Below, in pieces: positions 1 to 8,936 of a stretch of DNA of 64,000 bases. The notes under the pieces were generated by a model. The model saw nothing but the letters and a program-made list of their open reading frames with translations. It was not told the DNA's origin and made no database searches. The translations under genes and the position numbers were made by a program. The DNA is taken from positions 30,971-94,970 of the forward strand of contig SHMX01000003.1 in assembly GCA_008080745.1 (NCBI GenBank). The letters run 5' to 3'. The stretch is from Candidatus Thorarchaeota archaeon. Its GTDB lineage: Archaea; Asgardarchaeota; Thorarchaeia; Thorarchaeales; Thorarchaeaceae. The first letter of the stretch is position 1. The number at the start of each line of letters is the position of its first letter.

Positions 1-442
1 TATCAGAGAGTAATTTTTGTAGCTGTGTTTTCTTTTCTTGATATGCTTGAGTATAAGAACTAGTATATAGGTCCCTCACGGCTTCAGCTCTAATTTCTCT
101 TGCAGTATCATAGTCTCCTCGCTCATCAAGAATCATTGAATGTAAGAGTTTGTCTGCGGGATTCAAATTATCCAAATCAGTTTGCATGAGTTTTCGTTCA
201 TATTCAGGATTGCTACGCAATGCCTTTGATAGATTACTTTGCACAACTTTCCAAAAATCTTCATCATTTGATGCATCTAAAAGAAAAATAGCAATACCAT
301 TCTTTACAAAATAAGATTTATGACATGCGATACAAGAAACCTCAGCATCAATAATCCGATGATCTGTTTCTTTTTGAATATCCCATGCTAAAGAATCATG
401 ACAGATAGGACAATAAAGCAAATTTTGAATAGATTTTAGCAT
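1..442 (-). CDS. Zinc-ribbon (Trm112-like) protein, 3' part cut by window edge
   Basis: Translating the minus strand from the ATG at 442 gives an uninterrupted frame that runs off the left edge (about 147 codons). The N-terminus has two Cys pairs, CPIC near residues 11-14 and CIAC near 37-40, which would bind one zinc as in Trm112-like ribbons that precede or partner methyltransferases. The rest visible is charged and helical, with no SAM-binding motif yet. The catalytic part, if any, lies outside the window. Function is therefore inferred only as a zinc-ribbon protein, possibly a methyltransferase. No clear Shine-Dalgarno precedes the start. Confidence 0.6.
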   Translation of the reverse strand, partial: MLKSIQNLLYCPICHDSLAWDIQKETDHRIIDAEVSCIACHKSYFVKNGIAIFLLDASNDEDFWKVVQSNLSKALRSNPEYERKLMQTDLDNLNPADKLLHSMILDERGDYDTAREIRAEAVRDLYTSSYTQAYQEKKTQLQKLLSD

Positions 443-594
443 GAATATCAAAGATTGAAGATATTCGAAATCTAAAATAGATTTACAACTAAGCAAAATA
501 AAGAAAATAGCCCATTCTATTTTAGAAAACAATTCAGTAATTCACTCGTAAAGATTAAGAGGGCTCGTTAATAATTCTAATTTGAGATTTGAGA

Positions 595-831
595 ATGAAT
601 GCCTCCAAACTAATGGCTATATTAACTGGAATACTCGGATGTGTAATTCTAGCGATTAGCGGCTGGCTAATACTCTTTGGAATTCAATGGGCAATATGGA
701 ATGCACCATTATCAGGTCATCCTCCAACTGATATTGCATGGTTAGTCAATTCTGCAGTACCGCTAGGTTTTTTTCTCTTAGGACTAGGTTTTATGATGAT
801 ACTATGGAGTAAACCATTAAGTGTGCAATAA
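595..831 (+). CDS. Small two-helix membrane protein, unknown function
   Basis: A 78-residue protein with two hydrophobic stretches, roughly residues 6-30 and 50-72, separated by a short polar loop containing PPTD; this predicts a two-pass membrane protein. A TTG two codons upstream (589) could also start it, but the ATG at 595 is preferred. It sits alone between a minus-strand zinc-ribbon gene and the TPR gene. I do not recognise a family. Confidence 0.5.
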   Translation: MNASKLMAILTGILGCVILAISGWLILFGIQWAIWNAPLSGHPPTDIAWLVNSAVPLGFFLLGLGFMMILWSKPLSVQ

Positions 832-959
832 TCTCTGCAATCGGTTCTTATTTCATAAAAGAATGATATGATAGTGAAGAACCCAGATAGATAAAAAAGC
901 AGAGGTGAATACTTTAAGATATTATTACCTCTAACAAAATTCCATCGAGAGAGTCATCT

Positions 960-2801
960 ATGAGTATGAGAGAAAAATTTCAGAAAGTCAGAAATGATAA
1001 GCTGTTCGATGAAATAAAAGAACATATGATAATGGGCCAATTTAAAGACGCACTTGAGAAAATTGATCTTCTCGATTTACAGTACCATTCAGATGCAGAA
1101 AAGGCAAAACTAAGAATTAAAGCATGGGAGATAATGTGCATCACCCGCCAGGGGAAATATCAGGAAGGTCTGCAACTTGCAGATGAGTTCCTCCAATCTT
1201 ACAATGATGAAGAGCTATACAAAGAACCTATTCTGGATATTATAATTGCAAAATCATACTCATTTAGTGCACTTGGTAAGATTGATGAAGGTTTAGAAAT
1301 GTGTAGAAAGGCAGAAGAGATACTCAAGAATCTCGACCTGACTACACGAGAGAATCGAGCTCGTCTGGCAAGTGTCTTGACTATTCAGGGATTGAATGCA
1401 CTTCACCAAGGAGATCTCGACCTAGCAATAGAGATCTATTCACAAAGCTATCCAATATTGGATGAGCTGGGAAATAAAAAGAGCGCTGCTGCAGCACTGC
1501 ATAATATTGGTAGCACATATAGAGTCATGGGATACCTTGACCGAGCTTTAGAATATGTCGAGATGTCTAGAGCAATATCTGAGGAAATAGGATATACTCC
1601 AAATCTGGCAGGTGCATACACAACAACCGGAATCATACTCTATCAAAAAGGACGCCTTAAAGAAGCTGCAGATAGTCTTGAAAAGAGTCTTGATATGTTC
1701 GGAGAGATTGGGCATAAGGTATACCTTGCGAGAGGATTATACTACGCAGTAATAATCGAGGTAGCTCAGAAAAATCTGGAACGTGCAGAAGAGTATCTTT
1801 TCCAAATGGCATCGATAAATGACGAGCTTGAGAGTCTACTCATCAGTCAACATTATCGAGTAGCTAAAGCTATCTGGCTTAAGGCAAAAGCAGATCCCGT
1901 ATCACTCCAACAAGCACAAGAATTATTCGATTGTGTTGTCGATGAAAAAATTACCTTCTTCGAAGTGACATTTCAATCGCTCCTTAGCCTTAGTGATCTT
2001 CTAATAGACCAAATGAAAAGATCCGAAAGTGAGAAAGATATAGCAATCATTAAGGAATATACTGAGATAGCACTTGAGTTAGCAACAAGTCAAGGTTCAC
2101 ACTGGCTTGAGGCGGAAACATATTGTTTACAGGCACAGATTGCATTGGTTGAACTTGAGTATGAAGAAGCCAAGAAGCTTCTTACAAAAGCCCAATTGAT
2201 TGCAGATGAAAGAGGTCTATATCAGCTTGCTAGACGAATCTCTAATGAATTCGATGAGCTACTTAGGAAGGAAGAGAGATGGACAGAGATAAGCAAAAAG
2301 GGTGCGACATTTTCTGAGAGAGTAGAGATAGCTCAGATAAATGAACGAGTAGAACGGATGGCAAAGATTCAGGAAGCTGTTCCTCTACAAGAATCTAAAG
2401 ATCAGCCAATTCAATTCATGCTTCTCTCAGCACACGAAGGATATTGTATTGTTTCTAAAGAGTTTGAAACTACATTCAAAGTAGACGAGTCTCTTGTGAG
2501 TGGCTTTCTAAGTGCTATTACCAGTTTTAGCGACGAGGTTTTTTCGTTGCCTCTTGACAGAATCAAAGTTGGTGAGTTTATACTTCTGTTTAGAGCAATA
2601 GTACCATTCCTATTCTGCTATGTCTTCAAAGGAGAATCATATTCAGCGTTAAAAAAGGTTGAACAAATTATCGAATATATACAACAAGATGAAGACCTAT
2701 GGAGTTCACTGGAAGACACAATAGATACTGGAAAACAGAATACTCTTGTAAATCAACAGATACAAAGAATGGTTACAGAAGTTTTTCAAATGACTGGTTA
2801 G
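960..2801 (+). CDS. TPR-repeat protein with possible longin/roadblock-like C-terminal domain
   Basis: A soluble 613-residue protein. Residues about 15-440 are helical pairs of TPR type (for example AAALHNIGSTYRVMGYLDRA followed by AGAYTTTGIILYQKGRLKEA), a scaffold for protein binding. After a charged helical linker, residues about 480-600 form a different alpha/beta module: a strand carrying GYCIVSKEFE, a helix VDESLVSGFLSAI, then SFSDEVFSLPLDRIKVGEF and FLFCYVFKGES. This pattern resembles longin/roadblock-like small domains often found near small GTPases in Asgard archaea; that assignment is by eye. No enzyme motif, signal peptide or membrane segment is seen. It stands alone, with the zinc-ribbon gene 86 bases downstream. 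Confidence 0.75.
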   Translation: MSMREKFQKVRNDKLFDEIKEHMIMGQFKDALEKIDLLDLQYHSDAEKAKLRIKAWEIMCITRQGKYQEGLQLADEFLQSYNDEELYKEPILDIIIAKSYSFSALGKIDEGLEMCRKAEEILKNLDLTTRENRARLASVLTIQGLNALHQGDLDLAIEIYSQSYPILDELGNKKSAAAALHNIGSTYRVMGYLDRALEYVEMSRAISEEIGYTPNLAGAYTTTGIILYQKGRLKEAADSLEKSLDMFGEIGHKVYLARGLYYAVIIEVAQKNLERAEEYLFQMASINDELESLLISQHYRVAKAIWLKAKADPVSLQQAQELFDCVVDEKITFFEVTFQSLLSLSDLLIDQMKRSESEKDIAIIKEYTEIALELATSQGSHWLEAETYCLQAQIALVELEYEEAKKLLTKAQLIADERGLYQLARRISNEFDELLRKEERWTEISKKGATFSERVEIAQINERVERMAKIQEAVPLQESKDQPIQFMLLSAHEGYCIVSKEFETTFKVDESLVSGFLSAITSFSDEVFSLPLDRIKVGEFILLFRAIVPFLFCYVFKGESYSALKKVEQIIEYIQQDEDLWSSLEDTIDTGKQNTLVNQQIQRMVTEVFQMTG

Positions 2802-2887
2802 CTACCAATAAGAGAGGATGCATTAAGAATAACTTCAATTAGTAACTTTAAAACGAAAATTTTACAACTGAGAAATAGGTTATTTTC

Positions 2888-3172
2888 ATGCAAAACAAAT
2901 GTACAAGATGTGGTCAAGAGATTGATGCGCGAAAAGCTAAGTTTATGCAAAAATACCAATCAAGCGAAGGACTTGTTTGTTTAAAGTGTATAAATGAAAG
3001 TATTAGGGAAACAGAAATTGAATACCCAATATGCACAAAATGTGCAGAACCCATAGATCCATCCCAATTGCAAATCTTTGCTATTAGTAAGACCAAGGAA
3101 ACCATTCCAAAGTTATGTGAAGGGTGCCAGAGCAAAGACCATCCTAAGTTACCACCAAAACGTTTACACTGA
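2888..3172 (+). CDS. Small protein with paired zinc-binding CxxC motifs
   Basis: A 94-residue protein with four CxxC pairs: CTRC (5-8), CLKC (31-34), CTKC (about 49-52) and CEGC (about 77-80). The spacing suggests two zinc ribbons/LIM-like knuckles. Such proteins usually mediate protein or nucleic-acid contacts; nothing more specific can be read. It follows the TPR gene on the same strand and converges with the histidine kinase, whose end lies 46 bases away. Confidence 0.6.
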   Translation: MQNKCTRCGQEIDARKAKFMQKYQSSEGLVCLKCINESIRETEIEYPICTKCAEPIDPSQLQIFAISKTKETIPKLCEGCQSKDHPKLPPKRLH

Positions 3173-3218
3173 CTCGGAATATAAAATTTCAAAGATGTGA
3201 CAATTTAGTAATCTTTGA

Positions 3219-5036
3219 TTATTCCGCTCTCGGGAGCCAAATTATGAACTCGGTACCTTTTGTATAATCTCCTTCAACACGATTGTTAACATCAATTGTA
3301 CCACCATATTTCTGTACCATATGTTTGCATAAGTGAAGATCTACACCACCATATCGACGGGAAATATCAAACAGAGCTTCTTTTCGTTGATCGGGTATGC
3401 CAATACCATTATCTGAGATGCTAATGCGATAACCATCATTGAACTCAAAGACTTGAATCCATACACGTTTGGATTCAGAAACGTTATGCTTGATAGCATT
3501 CTCAATCAGCATTATGAAGAGTTGTTCCAATAGTGCATCTCCTACAATATTAGCTCGAGTATAATGTCCTTCTATTTGGATAGAAACTTCACCATATTTT
3601 GATTGGATATGATTGATTGTATTAGCGAGGGCAATATCCAATTGTCGTATAGCAATAGGATTAGATGTCAAAGATTCTGTTAGAGTCATTTTCGTAAGGA
3701 GGTCTCTACATTCTGCGATAGCATTCTCAGACTCAATGATCAAGTTATCATGCTGTTCTCCTGTAGTCTCACGGGTTATGAGGTTCATGCAGGCAATTAT
3801 GACTTGAAACTTGTTCATTATATCGTGCCCAATCAAATCGAGATAGAGAACTGCACGGTCCTTTGATTCCTCTAGACTTCTAACCATCTTATTGAGACTA
3901 ATTGATAATGTCTTTAGTTCGGTAGTACTATATTCAGTAATCTCGTGGTCAAGAACACCTTGAGAGATAATTTGCGCATCCTCTGCAATCTTATGAATTG
4001 GTTTTGTTAGTCTAGATGTCCCGAAATATGTGATAAGTGAAGTAAAGAAGAAAGTGACAATTCCCAGAAGTATATGATATCCAATTAGACTTGTTAGTTG
4101 ATTGCTGATGATGGTGGTAGTATAGACCAATTCGATTACAAAATCAACCGATTCGGTGGGATAATCGCCATTTGTCAGACTCAGAAATATGTATTTTGTA
4201 AGAGTATTCGAGGTTATGTTGGAAACGGTTCGGTCTTGTTCTGTGTCACGGACATCAAATACAATTTCCAATAGAGAGTTCGAAGGATGAAAACTTGTAT
4301 CTCCTAGAAGATCTCCAAAAATGGAAAAGATACGTATTGATTCTAGAAATGAATTGCCAGAAACAAATTCATCTGCTGCATGTAGATAGCTTAATTCACT
4401 CGTGAGTTCAGAAAATTCATCTATCACTAAGCCCAATTCAAACACGTATTGTCGGTCGGGACTTGGCATATATGCGTAAATTCTAACATCCCCTGTCTGA
4501 ATTTCAGGAGAAACCCGATCCAGAGTAAAATTACCCTCAAGTCGAATTTGGGTAAGTTGTTCATAAAAGGAACATGAGAAATCACTAAAATTTAGTCCCA
4601 AATCTGGTGCATAAGTTGTGGAAATAATAATACCGTCACAATCAATAATATACAAATCGTATGTCTTATTCAATATCTCATAGACCTTTGTGAGATTCAT
4701 ATCTTCAACATTACGACCAACGTCCTCGTATTCAGAAATGAAATATTGAAAACCATCAAGCATATCTGATTCGTAATTTTTTCCGATGGTGTTTAATCCA
4801 ATGTCTACCAAATTGAAAGTAGTTTCAATATCTTGCTCTATTTGATTCTGCATGAGCTCATGACTACGCTCAAGATTGACCTTTGCAGTATTGTAATCAG
4901 AATAGGATATGAAACTAATAAGTGGAATAATCAAAAGCAGAATAGCTAAAGTCAATTGAATTTTAAATGACCGTTTTTTAAGGAAGTCAATCACATTTGA
5001 CAATTTATCTGCCTCAAATGAAATATTCTTGTCCAT
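3219..5036 (-). CDS. Membrane sensor histidine kinase with HAMP domain
   Basis: A 605-residue sensor kinase. A transmembrane helix at about 26-46 and a second at about 318-340 enclose an extracellular sensing domain of some 270 residues. A HAMP-like segment follows (about 342-395), then a dimerisation/phosphoacceptor helix with LDLIGHDIMNKFQ, the presumed phosphorylated His near residue 404. The ATPase domain shows the N box (IENAIKHN) and the G box (DNGIGIP). Only one such kinase class is common in archaea, with HD(I/L)xN around the His. No response regulator is adjacent, so its partner is unknown. The start is the ATG at 5036. Confidence 0.85.
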   Translation of the reverse strand: MDKNISFEADKLSNVIDFLKKRSFKIQLTLAILLLIIPLISFISYSDYNTAKVNLERSHELMQNQIEQDIETTFNLVDIGLNTIGKNYESDMLDGFQYFISEYEDVGRNVEDMNLTKVYEILNKTYDLYIIDCDGIIISTTYAPDLGLNFSDFSCSFYEQLTQIRLEGNFTLDRVSPEIQTGDVRIYAYMPSPDRQYVFELGLVIDEFSELTSELSYLHAADEFVSGNSFLESIRIFSIFGDLLGDTSFHPSNSLLEIVFDVRDTEQDRTVSNITSNTLTKYIFLSLTNGDYPTESVDFVIELVYTTTIISNQLTSLIGYHILLGIVTFFFTSLITYFGTSRLTKPIHKIAEDAQIISQGVLDHEITEYSTTELKTLSISLNKMVRSLEESKDRAVLYLDLIGHDIMNKFQVIIACMNLITRETTGEQHDNLIIESENAIAECRDLLTKMTLTESLTSNPIAIRQLDIALANTINHIQSKYGEVSIQIEGHYTRANIVGDALLEQLFIMLIENAIKHNVSESKRVWIQVFEFNDGYRISISDNGIGIPDQRKEALFDISRRYGGVDLHLCKHMVQKYGGTIDVNNRVEGDYTKGTEFIIWLPRAE

Positions 5037-5121
5037 CAGAATGATTATTATGAATTATAATACATAACTGATGTTTTATTATTTTAATATACTAGAGGAA
5101 GGAAGACAGCTATTAAAGACT

Positions 5122-5580
5122 TCAGTTTTCTAAGGTGGTTTGCGGGCTGTAATCTGATTCATCTACTTCAAGTGTGCCTAAAGAAGTACTCTCGTCCAAC
5201 GAATGCATGACGGATAGTCCACCTGCTATAAAGAGTGCTGCTCCTGTGCCCCAAGAAGTTAGAAAGAGAGCGTCAGAAAATGTAGCAGAACCTTCAAGGA
5301 TGGGCATAATTAAAGCAGTGATGAACATCATTGTTACAATTACCACTGATACTGCCAACATGGTTGGTTTTATCCTACTTCTTTCAGGTTTCAGATAACC
5401 AACAAATGTAAAAATTAGAATTAATGGTGCAGGAAGCAACCAAGAAAGGAAAGACACTCTTGCTAATACGTATCCAGGATTTGCTAGTTCTAGATAGAGA
5501 AAGTTGAAAAAATACGCACTAAGCAATAATATGCCGAGCCAGAGAATGCAATATGGTTCACTGTCCTCACGTAGTTTCAT
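5122..5580 (-). CDS. Four-helix membrane protein downstream of the FAD/NuoB fusion
   Basis: About 152 residues with four hydrophobic segments (roughly 12-30, 38-60, 72-95 and 103-124) and an acidic polar tail. It starts almost directly after the stop of the upstream FAD oxidase/NuoB-like gene. GTG at 5589 and ATG at 5586 are in frame, but an AGGTGA at the end of the upstream gene is best spaced for the ATG at 5580. The tight coupling suggests co-translation and a possible membrane partner for that redox enzyme; this is inference. No family is recognised. Confidence 0.65.
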   Translation of the reverse strand: MKLREDSEPYCILWLGILLLSAYFFNFLYLELANPGYVLARVSFLSWLLPAPLILIFTFVGYLKPERSRIKPTMLAVSVVIVTMMFITALIMPILEGSATFSDALFLTSWGTGAALFIAGGLSVMHSLDESTSLGTLEVDESDYSPQTTLEN

Positions 5581-5589
5581 TATCATCAC

Positions 5590-7530
5590 CTATGAAATAA
5601 TCCCAAGAGCATCTTGGTTCTCATTCTTCATCTGCCAGTGAGTGGTCCCAGCTCTGATCTTATTCTGGAGAATAAGATGAGCACGAATGAAATCTGATGG
5701 TTTTGGTGGACAACCGGGTAGATAGACATCCACAGGTACAACCTTATCCGGAGGAGTAACTAGAGAATATCCATCCCAGAACAAACCACCACTTGCAGCA
5801 CATTGTCCGAAAGAGATAACGAATTTTGGTTCTGGCATCTGTTCGTAAATTCTTCTTAATCGGGGTGCCATTTTCTTAGTCAGACTTCCAGAAATCCAAA
5901 GTACATCAGTCTGACGTGGACCAAATAGAGGAAGCATTCCAAAGCGTTCCACATCCCAACGAGAAGCAACACCAGCTGCTCCATCAACCATACAACAACC
6001 AAGACCATATTGGATTGGCCATGGGCTATGGGCCCGACCCCAACGGAGAAGCCATTTAATAGGAGGTACATTTTGGAGCCATTTGAGAAGAATTGGTGCA
6101 ATCCTACCAAAACCATTTCGAAGGAAATCAAAAGCTACCCACATGAAATATTTTCCAATGCGTAGGATAAATGGCAGCCAGTATGCGAAAATTTTTCCTG
6201 GATTTGAAATTTCCTTAGGATCATATTTCAGCTTCGCACTTCGAATCCGACTGAGTCTTTTCTTTCCAAAATACTCTGCGGCATAATTGGCAAACCATAT
6301 TCCCGTTGAATGTGCATGTCCACCATGGCGTTGTGCAATTTTGAAAATGACAAAACTTTGAGACCATGATAACATATAGAACCGACGTCGCTCATCCTCA
6401 AGAAAATAGCCCATCATGGTAACTCCTGATTTGGACGTGACATAGCCATCCACACCAGCCTTAGCCGATGCCTGTTCGAATTGAAAATCATCAAGAATAG
6501 CATGGAGATTTTCTAGAGGTGCAAAAGCCTGACCAACAACTAAAGTAGGTCCTGCTTTCTTTATCTTCATTGGATAGAAACGTTCTTCCCATTCGTGTTC
6601 AGCTACATGACGGTCATATATGGTACCTTTGTATTCCTCAACAACATTACGAACTATTCTAAGCCCAGCCTCTCGATCTTCATTACTTCCGTCGAATGCA
6701 AATAGCACTACGCAATGATGAACCGGATATGGGAAAGGTGTATCTTTATCCCAGATTTTCTTCTTGAGATCAACATACTTGCTCTCTTTGAATTTAATAG
6801 TATGAGGTAGTGGTGCTTCTTCTATTATCTTCTCTATTGCCATGTTCATAAGATAATTTTCTGGGAAACTTGCAACGATTGGGTCGATGGGTGTAAGTTT
6901 CTTAGCTTTGATTCTTATCTTTGTGATGATTCCAAGAATACCCTCTGTATCACAGAACAACTCACGTTCTTTGGTCTCGATGATTCTACCATTTGGGAGT
7001 ACCACTTCAAACTCAAGAACACTGTCATTAACTAATCCGTATTTCAACGAGCCAATACCATCTCCACCCTGAGCAACCCACCCACCAACAGTTGCTGAAA
7101 GACCTGATGAAGGGTAGCAACGAAGGTCCAAACCATGACGGTTAAGATGATGCTGAAGATGCGCCCAAGATATTCCTGGTTCGGTAATCACCCATTCTTC
7201 TTCCTCGTTTATCTCAAGAACACGATTCATTTCTCGCATATCAACAATGATTCCGCCCTTACGAGGAATAGCTCCACCATAGCCAGATGTCCCAGCTCCA
7301 CGGGGAACAAGGGGAACCTCCTCTTCGTTAGCAAATTTGTAAAGAGCCTTTACCTCTTCTGTAGTAACAGGCCTAACAAGAGCGTCAGGGTTGTTGTTCA
7401 TCAGCCAACCAACCTGTTTAGGTAGAGACCCCACATCCTGGGAATGAACTATCAATTCGTGTTTAGCAGTGACCAATCGATGGTTGAATATCGCCTTGAG
7501 TTTCTCAAGCTGCTTTTCCTTCAATCCCAT
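5590..7530 (-). CDS. Fusion of GlcD-like FAD oxidase and NuoB-like [4Fe-4S] domain
   Basis: A 646-residue protein made of two normally separate parts. Residues about 50-215 match the FAD-binding domain of glycolate/lactate dehydrogenases (PRGAGTSGYGGAIP, then GLSATVGGWVAQGGDGIGS), and about 220-440 the FAD-oxidase C-terminal domain, ending in the typical KYDPKEISNPGKIF. After a linker, residues about 485-630 match the small subunit of complex I/[NiFe] hydrogenase (NuoB): GLGCCMVDG, GPRQTDVLWISGSLTKKMAP, QMPEPKFVISFGQCA and VYLPGCPP, so all four N2-cluster cysteines are present. The protein may pass electrons from a 2-hydroxyacid-type substrate to an Fe-S partner. The facing GlcF-like gene and the downstream membrane protein fit that. 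Confidence 0.88.
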   Translation of the reverse strand: MGLKEKQLEKLKAIFNHRLVTAKHELIVHSQDVGSLPKQVGWLMNNNPDALVRPVTTEEVKALYKFANEEEVPLVPRGAGTSGYGGAIPRKGGIIVDMREMNRVLEINEEEEWVITEPGISWAHLQHHLNRHGLDLRCYPSSGLSATVGGWVAQGGDGIGSLKYGLVNDSVLEFEVVLPNGRIIETKERELFCDTEGILGIITKIRIKAKKLTPIDPIVASFPENYLMNMAIEKIIEEAPLPHTIKFKESKYVDLKKKIWDKDTPFPYPVHHCVVLFAFDGSNEDREAGLRIVRNVVEEYKGTIYDRHVAEHEWEERFYPMKIKKAGPTLVVGQAFAPLENLHAILDDFQFEQASAKAGVDGYVTSKSGVTMMGYFLEDERRRFYMLSWSQSFVIFKIAQRHGGHAHSTGIWFANYAAEYFGKKRLSRIRSAKLKYDPKEISNPGKIFAYWLPFILRIGKYFMWVAFDFLRNGFGRIAPILLKWLQNVPPIKWLLRWGRAHSPWPIQYGLGCCMVDGAAGVASRWDVERFGMLPLFGPRQTDVLWISGSLTKKMAPRLRRIYEQMPEPKFVISFGQCAASGGLFWDGYSLVTPPDKVVPVDVYLPGCPPKPSDFIRAHLILQNKIRAGTTHWQMKNENQDALGIIS

Positions 7531-7711
7531 TGCTAGACCTCTAGAAGATTTGGTTAGGAAACAACAGACTAATTCCGTACATAAAAAGTTAGCGAGTGAT
7601 ACAAAACGAACATGATAGTTATTTCCTCTTTCGAATACGTTAAAGATATTAGATACAATAGAAAAAAGAAAGATTATCTCCGCATTGTTAAAATGAATAG
7701 GAGTGAAACGA

Positions 7712-8935
7712 ATGGAATTTCCATCTCTAAAAGAACGTGGTCTAGATATTCACGCATTCACATGTGCCCAATGTAGCTTCTGCCAAGTTGGGCATGGAGC
7801 ATGTCCCACCTACAAGGTGAAACGTGTAGATAGCTATTCAGGAAAAGGAAAGATGCTGATAACTAGAGCTCTAGCTCAAAAAAGAATTAGTAAGGAAGAG
7901 GGTCTCGAAGGATTACGTGATGGAATATTTGGATGCACACTCTGTGGTGGATGTGAAGAAGTTTGCCAAGTAGATATTCCATTCATTCAAATATACCAGT
8001 TGATGCGATCAGACTTCAAGGATATGGGGATGTGGCCCGAAGGTCTTGGTGATGCGAAAGCTATGCTCATGAAATCAAGAAATATTCAAGGCCAACCACA
8101 GATGGATCGAATTGAGGGATGGTCTTATTGGCATCCAGAGGAAGATTACCTACTTGATCGTGAAGGTGTAAAAAGTAAGACGGCAATTTTTTTGGGTTGT
8201 GCCTCATCCTTCAAAGCGGTACCAATTCAGGCTTCAATTGCAACAGCCATGATAATGGAGAAGATTGATGAAGAATTCACCATGCTTGGAGAAGAGGAAT
8301 GGTGTTGTGGGGCCCCCCTCATAATGACAGGGGATTTCGAAGGAGCTAAAGAGTTTGCCCTTCATAATATTCGGAAATACAAAGAATTGGGAGTTGAGAG
8401 AATCGTCACTAATTGCCCCGGATGTTATAAGATGTGGGCTCATGAATACCATGAGTTTCTAGATATAGATCATGAGTTCGAAATAATATATGGTGCAGAT
8501 TTCTTCATGCGACTGATTGACGAGGGAAAGATGAACAATATCAGTAGCGATTACGAGGCCACCGTAACTTTTCATGATGGGTGCGATGCTGGACGAAATG
8601 CAGGATTCTATGAAGAACCTAGAAAAGTACTTGAAAATCTCCCAGGGGTCACGTTTGAAGAGTTACCCCATAATAAAGCAAATTGTTATTGTTGCGGTTC
8701 GGGTGGAGTTCTGAGAGCTTTTGACAACGAATTCGCACTTCAGATTAATGAGTTAAAAGTGGAAGATATTGAACAGACAAATACCGATATCGTAGTTTCC
8801 ATGTGCCCATCATGTGTTGACTTTATGCATGGTCAGCTACCTGTAGCCGGTTCCGAAAAGGCCTCGATGGATTTGGCTGTAATCATAGCAAAATCTCTTG
8901 GTCTTGAATGGGAGGGATTGGACGAAGTATATTAG
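7712..8935 (+). CDS. GlcF/HdrD-like iron-sulfur oxidoreductase
   Basis: About 407 residues. Two [4Fe-4S] ferredoxin-type motifs lie near the N-terminus (CAQCSFC with a following CP, and CTLCGGCEEVC), followed by two CCG-type cysteine domains (CCGAPL, NCPGCY, CYCCGSGG and MCPSC). This is the layout of GlcF, of anaerobic glycerol-3-phosphate dehydrogenase subunit C and of HdrD. It lies back to back with the FAD/NuoB-like fusion gene across 170 bases, so the two probably form one dehydrogenase: substrate oxidation at FAD and electron transfer through this protein. The ATG at 7712 is preferred over GTG 7703 because TAGGAG lies about eight bases upstream of it. The acceptor is unknown. Confidence 0.88.
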   Translation: MEFPSLKERGLDIHAFTCAQCSFCQVGHGACPTYKVKRVDSYSGKGKMLITRALAQKRISKEEGLEGLRDGIFGCTLCGGCEEVCQVDIPFIQIYQLMRSDFKDMGMWPEGLGDAKAMLMKSRNIQGQPQMDRIEGWSYWHPEEDYLLDREGVKSKTAIFLGCASSFKAVPIQASIATAMIMEKIDEEFTMLGEEEWCCGAPLIMTGDFEGAKEFALHNIRKYKELGVERIVTNCPGCYKMWAHEYHEFLDIDHEFEIIYGADFFMRLIDEGKMNNISSDYEATVTFHDGCDAGRNAGFYEEPRKVLENLPGVTFEELPHNKANCYCCGSGGVLRAFDNEFALQINELKVEDIEQTNTDIVVSMCPSCVDFMHGQLPVAGSEKASMDLAVIIAKSLGLEWEGLDEVY

Positions 8936-8936
8936 T

